A DNA stretch of 64,000 nucleotides. Origin: Paenibacillus woosongensis (GTDB lineage Bacteria; Bacillota; Bacilli; Paenibacillales; Paenibacillaceae). Both the position numbers and the translations under genes were made by a program. Positions 54,375 through 61,633 of the stretch are shown here, in pieces. Each line of letters begins with the position of its first letter. The first letter of the stretch is position 1. The stretch is taken from NCBI RefSeq assembly GCF_030122845.1, contig NZ_CP126084.1, positions 4,340,001-4,404,000 of the forward strand, in the 5' to 3' direction. The notes below the pieces were generated by a model. It searched no databases. It was not told the origin of the DNA and saw only the letters and a program-made list of their open reading frames with translations.

Positions 54375-55431
54375 GATACTCCTCCTCTCCACTCTCTTCG
54401 GTCATTAACGGTACGGTAATTTCGATCCGCGTCCCTTTGCCCGGGGCGGTAATGAATTGAATCGAGCCGCCGATCTCATGTACGCGCTCCTGCATTGTGG
54501 ATAAGCCATAGGACGCCTGCTTCTTCTCGTCAAGCTCAAAGCCTACCCCGTTGTCGCGGAGAATAACCTTGACCGTCTCCGCCTTTCTATGAATGCGTAT
54601 CTCCATCTTATCGGCCTTGGCGTGCCGCAGCGTATTCGACATGGCCTCCTGGATAATGCGGAACAAATGATTCTCTATGCCCTTGCTGAGCTTCAAATCC
54701 TCATCGATTTCCAGCGTTAAATCCATAGGAACCTTCGTCTTCAGCTCGCGTACCAGCTCCAGCAGCCCTTGAGACAGCGCCTTGCCCTCCAGATAAACCG
54801 GACGGAGGTGCAGCAGCAGAGCTCTCATCTCCGACTGGGCCACCGAGGCCATTTCCTCGATCAGCTCCACCTGGCGCTGGGCCTTGTCGAAATCCTTCTC
54901 CAAGGTACGGCCTACCGCCGTCGCCGTCATCGATATCGCGAACAGCTGTTGGGAGACCGCATCATGGAGCTCGCGGGCCAGCCGCTGACGCTCCTCGACG
55001 ATCGCCGATACCCTCGCCTGCTCGGCCAGCTGAGCATTATGCGTAGACAAACGCTGCAAGGAGGTTACCTGCTCCTCCCAGCGTTTCCCGATCCTCTCCA
55101 GCTGCTCCCCGAGCCGGCCCAACTCATCCTCACCCAGCTTCGGAACCATTCCTGTCTGATTCCCCTTCTCCCATTGCAGCAGGGAATCACGAAGCAAATC
55201 GATCCTTCGTTTGGCGCGGTAGCCCTGAAGGAACCCGTACACCGCCCCGATGACAAGGAGCAGTGTAAATAAGGTCAATCCGGCCTGAATGCCGGTTTTC
55301 CAGGATGTTGATGGTAAGAAATACCCGTATGTATACAAAATATAAATGATTCCCGCAAGCAGCACAAAAGACAGGAGGATCCCATCCCGCATACTGCGAG
55401 ATACCATGTTGGACGGCTTTTTCTTTCTCAT
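54358..55431 (-). CDS. liaS: Envelope-stress sensor histidine kinase LiaS
   Basis: 357 residues. Two membrane segments (about 12-32 and 40-62) with a very short loop outside, a HAMP-like region, the HisKA_3 phosphorylation site LARELHDAVSQQLFAI (His) and an HATPase domain with IIQEAMSNTLRHAKA and LRDNGVGFELDEKK. The lack of a large sensor domain is typical of intramembrane-sensing kinases controlled by LiaF. Confidence 0.94.
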   Translation of the reverse strand: MRKKKPSNMVSRSMRDGILLSFVLLAGIIYILYTYGYFLPSTSWKTGIQAGLTLFTLLLVIGAVYGFLQGYRAKRRIDLLRDSLLQWEKGNQTGMVPKLGEDELGRLGEQLERIGKRWEEQVTSLQRLSTHNAQLAEQARVSAIVEERQRLARELHDAVSQQLFAISMTATAVGRTLEKDFDKAQRQVELIEEMASVAQSEMRALLLHLRPVYLEGKALSQGLLELVRELKTKVPMDLTLEIDEDLKLSKGIENHLFRIIQEAMSNTLRHAKADKMEIRIHRKAETVKVILRDNGVGFELDEKKQASYGLSTMQERVHEIGGSIQFITAPGKGTRIEITVPLMTEESGEEEYHGDGQ

Positions 55432-55452
55432 GGCAGGTCAATCCTCCTGTAA

Positions 55453-56103
55453 TTAAGTCAAATGTATATCGACATTCCCTACAAGGTAGGAAATTATAAT
55501 TTTCACCTTTTGATCCCGTTGCTCATAGTTCGGAGACTTCCAGTATACGCGATTCAGCATTCCCGTCTCCTTCTCATCGTCTAAATCAATTTGCCCGAAG
55601 AGAGCGAAGGCCTCAACCTCCACGCCGTAATCCTCGGATACGACCAAATCAATGTCGCCGACAATTCCCTGGAACATAAGCACATTATTCTGGTCTTCCA
55701 CCATGGCAAGCGACAGATCGATGTTCACTTCCCCAAGCACATGCCACATGCTTGTATTCCGCAGCGTCCACGGGTCGCGATCCCAGTGAATGCTCGATGT
55801 AACGTTTTGCTTCTGAACATGGTTGCCTGCCGGATGCACTTTCTTCATCTTCGCATAATACAACCCGAGCGAAATCATGACAATGGCGACCACGATCATA
55901 AAATGATGCAGCAGAATCATGCCTCCGCCGATCGCCAGTAAAATATAACCGATTTTTACGTCGTCACCAAGACGGATTTTATAAATGCCATAGCCTAATA
56001 TCAAAATCGCGACGATGGTAAAAAAGCCCAGCCCCTGGCCGAAAATAATAAATATGCCCAGCCCGATCAATCCGATGGCCAATAAGCTTCTATGCCTATC
56101 CAT
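55453..56103 (-). CDS. liaF: LiaF-type inhibitor of the LiaRS system
   Basis: 216 residues. About four membrane segments in the first half and a soluble C-terminal DUF2154-like domain (GEVNIDLSLAMVEDQNNVLMFQGIVGDIDLVVSEDYGVEVEAFALFG region). LiaF keeps LiaS inactive until cell-wall damage. GGAGGTG precedes the ATG. Together with liaS and liaR this is the standard three-gene order. Confidence 0.92.
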   Translation of the reverse strand: MDRHRSLLAIGLIGLGIFIIFGQGLGFFTIVAILILGYGIYKIRLGDDVKIGYILLAIGGGMILLHHFMIVVAIVMISLGLYYAKMKKVHPAGNHVQKQNVTSSIHWDRDPWTLRNTSMWHVLGEVNIDLSLAMVEDQNNVLMFQGIVGDIDLVVSEDYGVEVEAFALFGQIDLDDEKETGMLNRVYWKSPNYEQRDQKVKIIISYLVGNVDIHLT

Positions 56104-56227
56104 GCCGCACCTCCAGATCAGTTCATATGTGAGAATGTAAGTGGAAAAGCCATAACAGTATATAAATCATACCGCATGGCTTTAACCATTACATAGCATA
56201 TCACAATGTCCTGTAGTCGTGTAGCTG

Positions 56228-56935
56228 TTATTCCTTGCTTTCTGCCCGATTAGCCGAAGGGTTCAGCTTAGCTTTCAGGGCCTCCAGCTGCTCATCCACC
56301 TTGACCTGCTTCTCGGCATCAGCAGGGCTGATGTACGATGAACCGGAGCTGCCGACTCCGCGGTAACCGATTCCGGCTACTTCAGCTTCTGCCTCAAGCT
56401 GCATGATTTTCTCTTCCATCCGGTGGAAGCCGAGGGACGCGCTGCCGCTCTCAATTGTATTGAGTGTATTGATTTGCGACATTTGCTTTCTGGCTTTGGC
56501 CATTTGTGCACGGCTGACCAGCTCGTTGCGTTTGTTGCGCAGCTTGTAATACTCATCCTTCATGTCATGCAGCTGCTGTTTGAGCTCCTGAGCCTGCGCT
56601 TCCGCTTGGACATGCAGATCACTGAACTCCAGTTGCTTCTGATCATACATAATTTTCTCTTCCAGCAGCTTGCGGGCTACTTCCTCCTGCCCGTTCTTGA
56701 GCGCTGCCTCAGCTTGGCTCTCTCTTTGTGCGGAAATGCGGATCGCCTCTTCCAGACGATGCTTCATTCTGCGCTCGTTCGCCATTTGCTTCGCCACCGT
56801 TACCTCTGCGTCACGGATTTCAGTCTCCATGTCGCGCAGGTACTGATTGAGCATCACTACCGGATCCTCTACTTTATCCAGCATGTCATTGATGGATGCT
56901 TTCGTAATATCTTTAATTCTTTTGAATACTCCCAT
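56228..56935 (-). CDS. PspA/IM30 family membrane-stress protein (LiaH type), copy 1
   Basis: 235 residues, almost wholly coiled coil. [37 protein letters not shown] is the family start region. PspA proteins assemble into large rings at damaged membranes. A Gly/Ser break ([19 protein letters not shown]) separates the last helix. Follows the PspC-domain gene by two bases. Confidence 0.93.
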   Translation of the reverse strand: MGVFKRIKDITKASINDMLDKVEDPVVMLNQYLRDMETEIRDAEVTVAKQMANERRMKHRLEEAIRISAQRESQAEAALKNGQEEVARKLLEEKIMYDQKQLEFSDLHVQAEAQAQELKQQLHDMKDEYYKLRNKRNELVSRAQMAKARKQMSQINTLNTIESGSASLGFHRMEEKIMQLEAEAEVAGIGYRGVGSSGSSYISPADAEKQVKVDEQLEALKAKLNPSANRAESKE

Positions 56936-56937
56936 GG

Positions 56938-57426
56938 TTATTTATCTCCCTTCTCGTTCTCGTATTTGGATAATTTTCTGCGAAGCTCCTCCAGCTCTTT
57001 CTCCATCGCTTTCTTCTCAATATCTTCCATCATCGAATCTAAATTCGATGCGCTGCTGCCGAATGCCGATTGCTGCTGGTAACGCGGATCGTTATAGCTG
57101 GGTCCGGCGTAACGCGGATCGGCATACTGCGGGTCGCGGTACGGATTGCCCGGATTGCCCGGGTTGCCTGGATTGCCGTACCCGTGGTTATGCTGCCCGC
57201 CGCCTTGCCAGCCTCCATTGTAGTATGGATCGCGGGGAATATAAGGCTCTTTCGAAATGACCAGTGTTGCAATCAAATAAATCACGATGGTAGTTCCGCC
57301 TGTAATGAATACACTGATAATCGCCAGCAGCCGAAGCGCGGTTACGCTGATGCCAAAATATTCGCCAAGTCCGCCGATCAGACCGCTGAACCAACGATCA
57401 CGTCTGGAACGGTATAGAGTTCCCAT
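56938..57426 (-). CDS. PspC-domain protein with tail coiled coil
   Basis: 162 residues. PspC domain at the N-terminus ([31 protein letters not shown]) with one membrane segment (about 30-55), a repetitive linker of NPG and YADPRY-type units (about 75-115), and a C-terminal charged helix ([21 protein letters not shown]). PspC proteins recruit or regulate PspA at the membrane. The repeated linker and coiled-coil end could contact either flanking PspA, which is an inference. Confidence 0.9.
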   Translation of the reverse strand: MGTLYRSRRDRWFSGLIGGLGEYFGISVTALRLLAIISVFITGGTTIVIYLIATLVISKEPYIPRDPYYNGGWQGGGQHNHGYGNPGNPGNPGNPYRDPQYADPRYAGPSYNDPRYQQQSAFGSSASNLDSMMEDIEKKAMEKELEELRRKLSKYENEKGDK

Positions 57427-57431
57427 CGATC

Positions 57432-58106
57432 CTACTCCTCTCCTTTGTTATTCAGCTTCTGCTTCAAACGGGAGAGCTCCTGTTCCAATGTCGATTGCAG
57501 AGCCGATCCAGCCTGATTTAGGAAATCCTGGCCTGATCTTCTCAGTTCCCGCAGGCTGCGGGCTTCCCATTCCATATCGGACACCCGGTCTTCCAGGCGG
57601 TGGAACATTTTCGGCACGTCTTGTGTACCGTACCCACTCATCCGCTGGTTCATACGCTGCTGCAGACGGAGCGTCTCCATTCTTGCGTAGTAATACTGCC
57701 GTTTGCTGTATACCACTTGATATTCTGTTTTCAATTCATTCAGCTGGCTTTCCAATTCCTGCAAAGACTCAAGGCTTTGCGCGTACAGTTCAGAGTATTG
57801 CTCGATCTTCTCTTCATAGAGCATTTTTTCCTGCAGAGCCAGCTTCGCCAGACGCTCTTCCTCCGCTTTAAGGGCAAGCAGCGCCTGCTCTTCCCTGCGG
57901 TCGCGCATCACCTTGGCCTGGTCCACCTGCTGCTTCAATTGCTTCGTATGCCCTGCATACTGCTGATGCAGCTTCTCTGCCTCGGCGATCTCCTGGCGGG
58001 TCTCAATCAGGAATTGATCGATTAACCGCACCGGATCTTGAGACTGCTCCAACCGTTCATTTAAATTAGCTACCGTAATATCCCGTACTCGACGAAATAC
58101 ACTCAT
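57432..58106 (-). CDS. PspA/IM30 family membrane-stress protein, copy 2
   Basis: 224 residues, coiled coil throughout. MSVFRRVRDITVANLNERLEQSQDPVRLIDQFLIE aligns with the start of copy 1 but the remainder is clearly divergent, so this is an old duplication. A Met/Tyr-rich patch (RQYYYARMETLRLQQRMNQRM) is specific to this copy. First of three consecutive Psp genes. Confidence 0.9.
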   Translation of the reverse strand: MSVFRRVRDITVANLNERLEQSQDPVRLIDQFLIETRQEIAEAEKLHQQYAGHTKQLKQQVDQAKVMRDRREEQALLALKAEEERLAKLALQEKMLYEEKIEQYSELYAQSLESLQELESQLNELKTEYQVVYSKRQYYYARMETLRLQQRMNQRMSGYGTQDVPKMFHRLEDRVSDMEWEARSLRELRRSGQDFLNQAGSALQSTLEQELSRLKQKLNNKGEE

Positions 58107-58158
58107 GACATCCCATCCCTCCTAACCAAATCGGTTCATCATTATTCGATATATGTGA

Positions 58159-58458
58159 TCAATATCCCCGCCGTCTTCCATTCAGTGAATAAATGCCGAA
58201 GACGATCAAGCCGATCCCGATTGCCGGTACGATGAGCCACGCCAACTTGTTCATTAAGGATATGATCCCAAAGAGGAGGACAATCCATCCAAAAAAAGCG
58301 TTGCCCCGGCGAATACCATAGTAACCAAGACCGATCAATGCTACTGCGAACAACAATCCGAATAGACTGCCCAGCAGCGGGGTAAGCTTGCCCAGCAGGA
58401 TTAATCCCCCCAGGACAATAAGTACGATTGCGAACCCGCTTGATCGATTTGCTCTCAT
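58159..58458 (-). CDS. LiaI-like small membrane protein
   Basis: 99 residues, three or four hydrophobic segments and a basic tail (NGRRRGY). Resembles LiaI and the N-terminal membrane part of LiaF (LiaI-LiaF-like TM region). LiaI anchors LiaH at the membrane in B. subtilis. First gene of the proposed lia/psp operon, behind a promoter at 58501-58528. Confidence 0.75.
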   Translation of the reverse strand: MRANRSSGFAIVLIVLGGLILLGKLTPLLGSLFGLLFAVALIGLGYYGIRRGNAFFGWIVLLFGIISLMNKLAWLIVPAIGIGLIVFGIYSLNGRRRGY

Positions 58459-58500
58459 TTATTAGTCACCGCCTTTCGTAAGTATCAACCTTATGTCCTT

Positions 58501-58528
58501 ATTGTAGGTGGAAAAGCGTTTATTCAAA
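58501..58528 (-). promoter_or_regulatory. Probable promoter of the lia/psp operon
   Basis: Minus-strand TTTGAA (58523-58528), 16-base spacer, TACAAT (58501-58506). Upstream are GAC-TTAG-GTC and two AGTCCG/AGTCGG strings that could be LiaR sites; I cannot confirm the consensus. Confidence 0.5.
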
Positions 58529-58619
58529 ACGGACTACGGACGGTTTTTCTTCCTAGACCTAAGTCGAGGTGGCCTTAAGACCCTGAAGACCAGTTGTCCG
58601 ACTACTGGATAAATAGCAA

Positions 58620-58648
58620 CAGCCTGCCCGGGTAACTTGGGCAGGCTG
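58620..58648 (-). terminator. Terminator of the mrp operon
   Basis: Perfect stem CAGCCTGCCC / GGGCAGGCTG with a nine-base loop right after the mrpG stop; the T tract is interrupted (TTGCTATTTATC). Confidence 0.65.
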
Positions 58649-58655
58649 CACATCT

Positions 58656-59057
58656 TTAATTCCTATTGTCTTGCTCCAGCTTGCTTCCGTCTTTCTGCTG
58701 CACCTGCCGTCCCTGCTCCTCCCGTCTCATGGCCTCGCTCAGGTCGTCCCGAACGCTGCCCTTCCATAAAGGCACTCCGGTCCGGTGAGCAGCCCTGCCG
58801 TTCAGATGGCCTGCCACCGGCGAGGTAATGAAGACGAAGACGATGCCGAGCAGCAGCTTGGCGCTGACATGATCCAGATAGAACATGAAGTACAGGAAGG
58901 CCCCGCTCAATATGCATAATACGCCGAGCGTCGTGCTTTTTGTGGCCGCATGCGACCGCAAATATACATCGGGAAGCCGTATCAGCCCAAAGGCGCTTAA
59001 CGCGCTGACTACGGCCCCAAACAGTACGAGCAAGCCGATCAGAAGCTCACCGATCAT
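58656..59057 (-). CDS. mrpG: Mrp antiporter subunit G
   Basis: 133 residues: three membrane segments with the block FGLIRLPDVYLRSHAATKSTTLGVL, then a hydrophilic tail of about 45 residues. Part of the Na+(K+)/H+ antiporter complex. Start at 59057 follows GAGGTG; longer frame to 59108 is rejected. Overlaps mrpF by eleven bases. Confidence 0.92.
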   Translation of the reverse strand: MIGELLIGLLVLFGAVVSALSAFGLIRLPDVYLRSHAATKSTTLGVLCILSGAFLYFMFYLDHVSAKLLLGIVFVFITSPVAGHLNGRAAHRTGVPLWKGSVRDDLSEAMRREEQGRQVQQKDGSKLEQDNRN

Positions 59058-59340
59058 CATCATCACCTCGCTGCTCAATGACAACGCCACGCTCAATGTA
59101 CCGGGCAAAAGCGGTCGTTCCGATGAAAGATAGAATACCGATCAGAAGAATGATTTCGAAATATGCTTCCGTCCTCATCAGCATGCAGAGTACGGCTACC
59201 ATGGCCAGCAGATTGATGCCGATCGTATCCAGCGACGTAATGCGGTCAGCCATGGAAGGCCCCTTCATCAAACGGTACAAGCATCCTAGTATCGCCAACG
59301 ATATAATAACAAGCGCAGCGAATAATATTCCGTTTATCAT
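59047..59340 (-). CDS. mrpF: Mrp antiporter subunit F
   Basis: 97 residues, three membrane segments; GPSMADRITSLDTIGINLLA is the family motif. Essential for assembly of the antiporter. Overlaps mrpE by four bases. Confidence 0.93.
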   Translation of the reverse strand: MINGILFAALVIISLAILGCLYRLMKGPSMADRITSLDTIGINLLAMVAVLCMLMRTEAYFEIILLIGILSFIGTTAFARYIERGVVIEQRGDDDDR

Positions 59341-59813
59341 CTCGTCACCTCCAGGATTGCTTTTTCGAACGTGCTTCTGATTTCGCTGCAGAGCTTATCA
59401 ACATCACCTATATCCATCGCATGGATATACAAGGTAGAACCTTCTCTGGATACATCAAGCGTCAGTGTTCCCGGCGTCAGCGTAATCAGGTTGGCTAAAA
59501 TCGTGACTTCCCAATCACCAGTCAGCTCGGTCTTATAAGCGAAAATACCGGGACGAATATTCAGCTTCGGAGAAAGCACCTGTCCGATGACCACAAAGCT
59601 CGATTTAAAGAGCTCTTTAATGAACAGTGCAAGCAGTTTGATCATCGCCCACACCTTCCTCATATAGAAGCCCTGCGGCCAAAAGCGGCCGAACAGGCCT
59701 ATCAAGGCCAAGCCTATCATATAACCCACAATCAGCCCGGAGGCCGACCAGTTATTGTTCAAGAACATCCAGATCACGGCGATCAGGAAATTTAATAATA
59801 TTTGAAGCGCCAT
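59337..59813 (-). CDS. mrpE: Mrp antiporter subunit E
   Basis: 158 residues, two or three membrane segments then a cytoplasmic domain; NLITLTPGTLTLDVSREGSTLYIHAMD is the conserved block. AAGGAG at the end of mrpD serves as its ribosome-binding site. Confidence 0.94.
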   Translation of the reverse strand: MALQILLNFLIAVIWMFLNNNWSASGLIVGYMIGLALIGLFGRFWPQGFYMRKVWAMIKLLALFIKELFKSSFVVIGQVLSPKLNIRPGIFAYKTELTGDWEVTILANLITLTPGTLTLDVSREGSTLYIHAMDIGDVDKLCSEIRSTFEKAILEVTR

Positions 59814-59818
59814 ATCAT

Positions 59819-61300
59819 CTACTCCTTCAACACGGCATCAGTATAAATGGCGGGGTTCACCAGCACACCCCCTGCTTGAGAGGAATACGAGTATACCCGT
59901 TCCGAGCCTATGCCAATAACTAGGATAAGGGCGAGCAAGGCAGCAGCCGCGGATACCAGCCCTTTTAACCGGACAGGCTCCTGTACAGCAGCAGGCTGCT
60001 CTTCGTCGCCATAAAAAGCTCCGATAAATACACGCATCAGTGAATAAAGTACGATCAGGCTGGATGCAAGCGCAATTCCTGTCCATAAATAATGCCCCGA
60101 TGCAAACCCGCCCTGAATGATCAGCAGCTTGCCCGTAAATCCGCTGAGCGGAGGCACGCCCACGAGCGCAAACGTTACGCTAAAGAACATCCAGCCCAGT
60201 AGCGGATAACGCTTCATCAGTCCGCCCATTTGCCGCAAATCACTGGTGCCCGCAGCTTTGATGAGCATCCCCCCCAGCAGGAACAGCAGCGCTTTGGCGA
60301 TCATGTCATGAATCAGATAAAAGACGACGCCATCCATAGATGTCTTGGTCGCCGTGGCGATTCCGAAGGAAATAAAGCCGATCCCGATCACAACGTTATA
60401 GTTGATGATCCGGTGGATATCGGAATAAGCGACTGCACCGATCCCGCCTAATATCATCGTCAGCATAGCCATCCAACCGATTAGCGAATGGGTAAGCTCC
60501 GGCTGATGATAGAATATGAGGCTGAAGGTTCGGGCAATCGCATAAATGCCGACCTTGGTCAGCAATGCGCCGAACAAAGCCTTTACCGCCGTTGGCGGGG
60601 CACTGTATGAGCCCGGCAGCCAGAAGAACAGGAACAGGCCCGCTTTAAGTGCAAATACGATGAGAAATAGCACGGCGATGACATTAATTATCCCGCCCTG
60701 TCCCGCCTCGGCTATGCGAAGCGATAAATGTGCCATGTTCAGCGTTCCCGCGACACCGTATAAGTAGGCAATCGCAGCTACGAAGAAGGTGGAGGACACG
60801 ATATTGACCAGAATATATTTCAGCGTCTCCCTCAGCTGCCGTTTCGTGCCGCCAAGCACGATCAAAGCGTAGGATGAGATCAGCATCACCTCAAAGCAGA
60901 CGAATAGGTTGAACAGATCCCCCGTCAAAAACGAACCGTTCACGCCTACGATCAGAAACTGAAAGAACGGATGAAAATAATGCCGCTCCCTCTCCCTGCC
61001 AATGCTGCCGAAGGCATAGAACAAACATGCCGTACTGAGCACCGTTGTCGTTAGGACAAGCAGCGCGGCCAGCATATCCGCGGTGAACACGATCCCGTAC
61101 GGCGGAGCCCAGCCCCCCATATGCAAAGTCTGGATACCGTTCAGTCTAACCTCTCGGACGATGAGGACCGCCGCGAGAATATTCAGCACTGCCCCTGTGG
61201 CATTGATCCATCTTTGCAGCATTACCCGGCTATGGGCAAAAATAAGAGCAACTGCAGTCAGCAGAGGAATTATGAGTGGAAATACAAGCAAATTATTCAC
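59819..61300 (-). CDS. mrpD: Mrp antiporter subunit D
   Basis: 493 residues, about fourteen membrane segments of the proton-pumping NADH dehydrogenase (NuoM/N-like) family. Key Glu in FEVMLISSYALIVLGG and Lys in VFALKAGLFLFFWLPGSY are present. Functions with MrpA in ion exchange. GTG start overlapping the end of mrpC. Confidence 0.95.
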   Translation of the reverse strand: MNNLLVFPLIIPLLTAVALIFAHSRVMLQRWINATGAVLNILAAVLIVREVRLNGIQTLHMGGWAPPYGIVFTADMLAALLVLTTTVLSTACLFYAFGSIGRERERHYFHPFFQFLIVGVNGSFLTGDLFNLFVCFEVMLISSYALIVLGGTKRQLRETLKYILVNIVSSTFFVAAIAYLYGVAGTLNMAHLSLRIAEAGQGGIINVIAVLFLIVFALKAGLFLFFWLPGSYSAPPTAVKALFGALLTKVGIYAIARTFSLIFYHQPELTHSLIGWMAMLTMILGGIGAVAYSDIHRIINYNVVIGIGFISFGIATATKTSMDGVVFYLIHDMIAKALLFLLGGMLIKAAGTSDLRQMGGLMKRYPLLGWMFFSVTFALVGVPPLSGFTGKLLIIQGGFASGHYLWTGIALASSLIVLYSLMRVFIGAFYGDEEQPAAVQEPVRLKGLVSAAAALLALILVIGIGSERVYSYSSQAGGVLVNPAIYTDAVLKE

Positions 61301-61631
61301 CTTCTTCCCCCCTTAACTGCTCCATATCATCCGTCTTCAATTTTTGATACGCCTTATAGGCGAGTACAAAGAAGAAGGATGTGACTCCGAAGCTAATTAC
61401 TATAGATGTTAATATAAGAGCCGCGGGAACCGGATCCGTATAGGCGGAGGCATGCTCGCCAAGCAGCGGAGGCGCCCCCTTCTTCAAACGGGCCATTGTT
61501 AACAACAGCAAATGCACCGCATGCGTCAGCAGGGACGTCCCGAGTATGATGCGCAGCAAGCTCCTGGTAAGGATCAGATACACTCCGACCATGAACAGGA
61601 TGCCGACGGCTATTGACATCATTAATTCCAT
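61293..61631 (-). CDS. mrpC: Mrp antiporter subunit C
   Basis: 112 residues, three membrane segments, NuoK-like (GVYLILTRSLLRIILGTSLLTHAVHLLLLT). Overlaps mrpD by eight bases and starts two bases after the mrpAB stop. Confidence 0.95.
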   Translation of the reverse strand: MELMMSIAVGILFMVGVYLILTRSLLRIILGTSLLTHAVHLLLLTMARLKKGAPPLLGEHASAYTDPVPAALILTSIVISFGVTSFFFVLAYKAYQKLKTDDMEQLRGEEGE

Positions 61632-61633
61632 GA

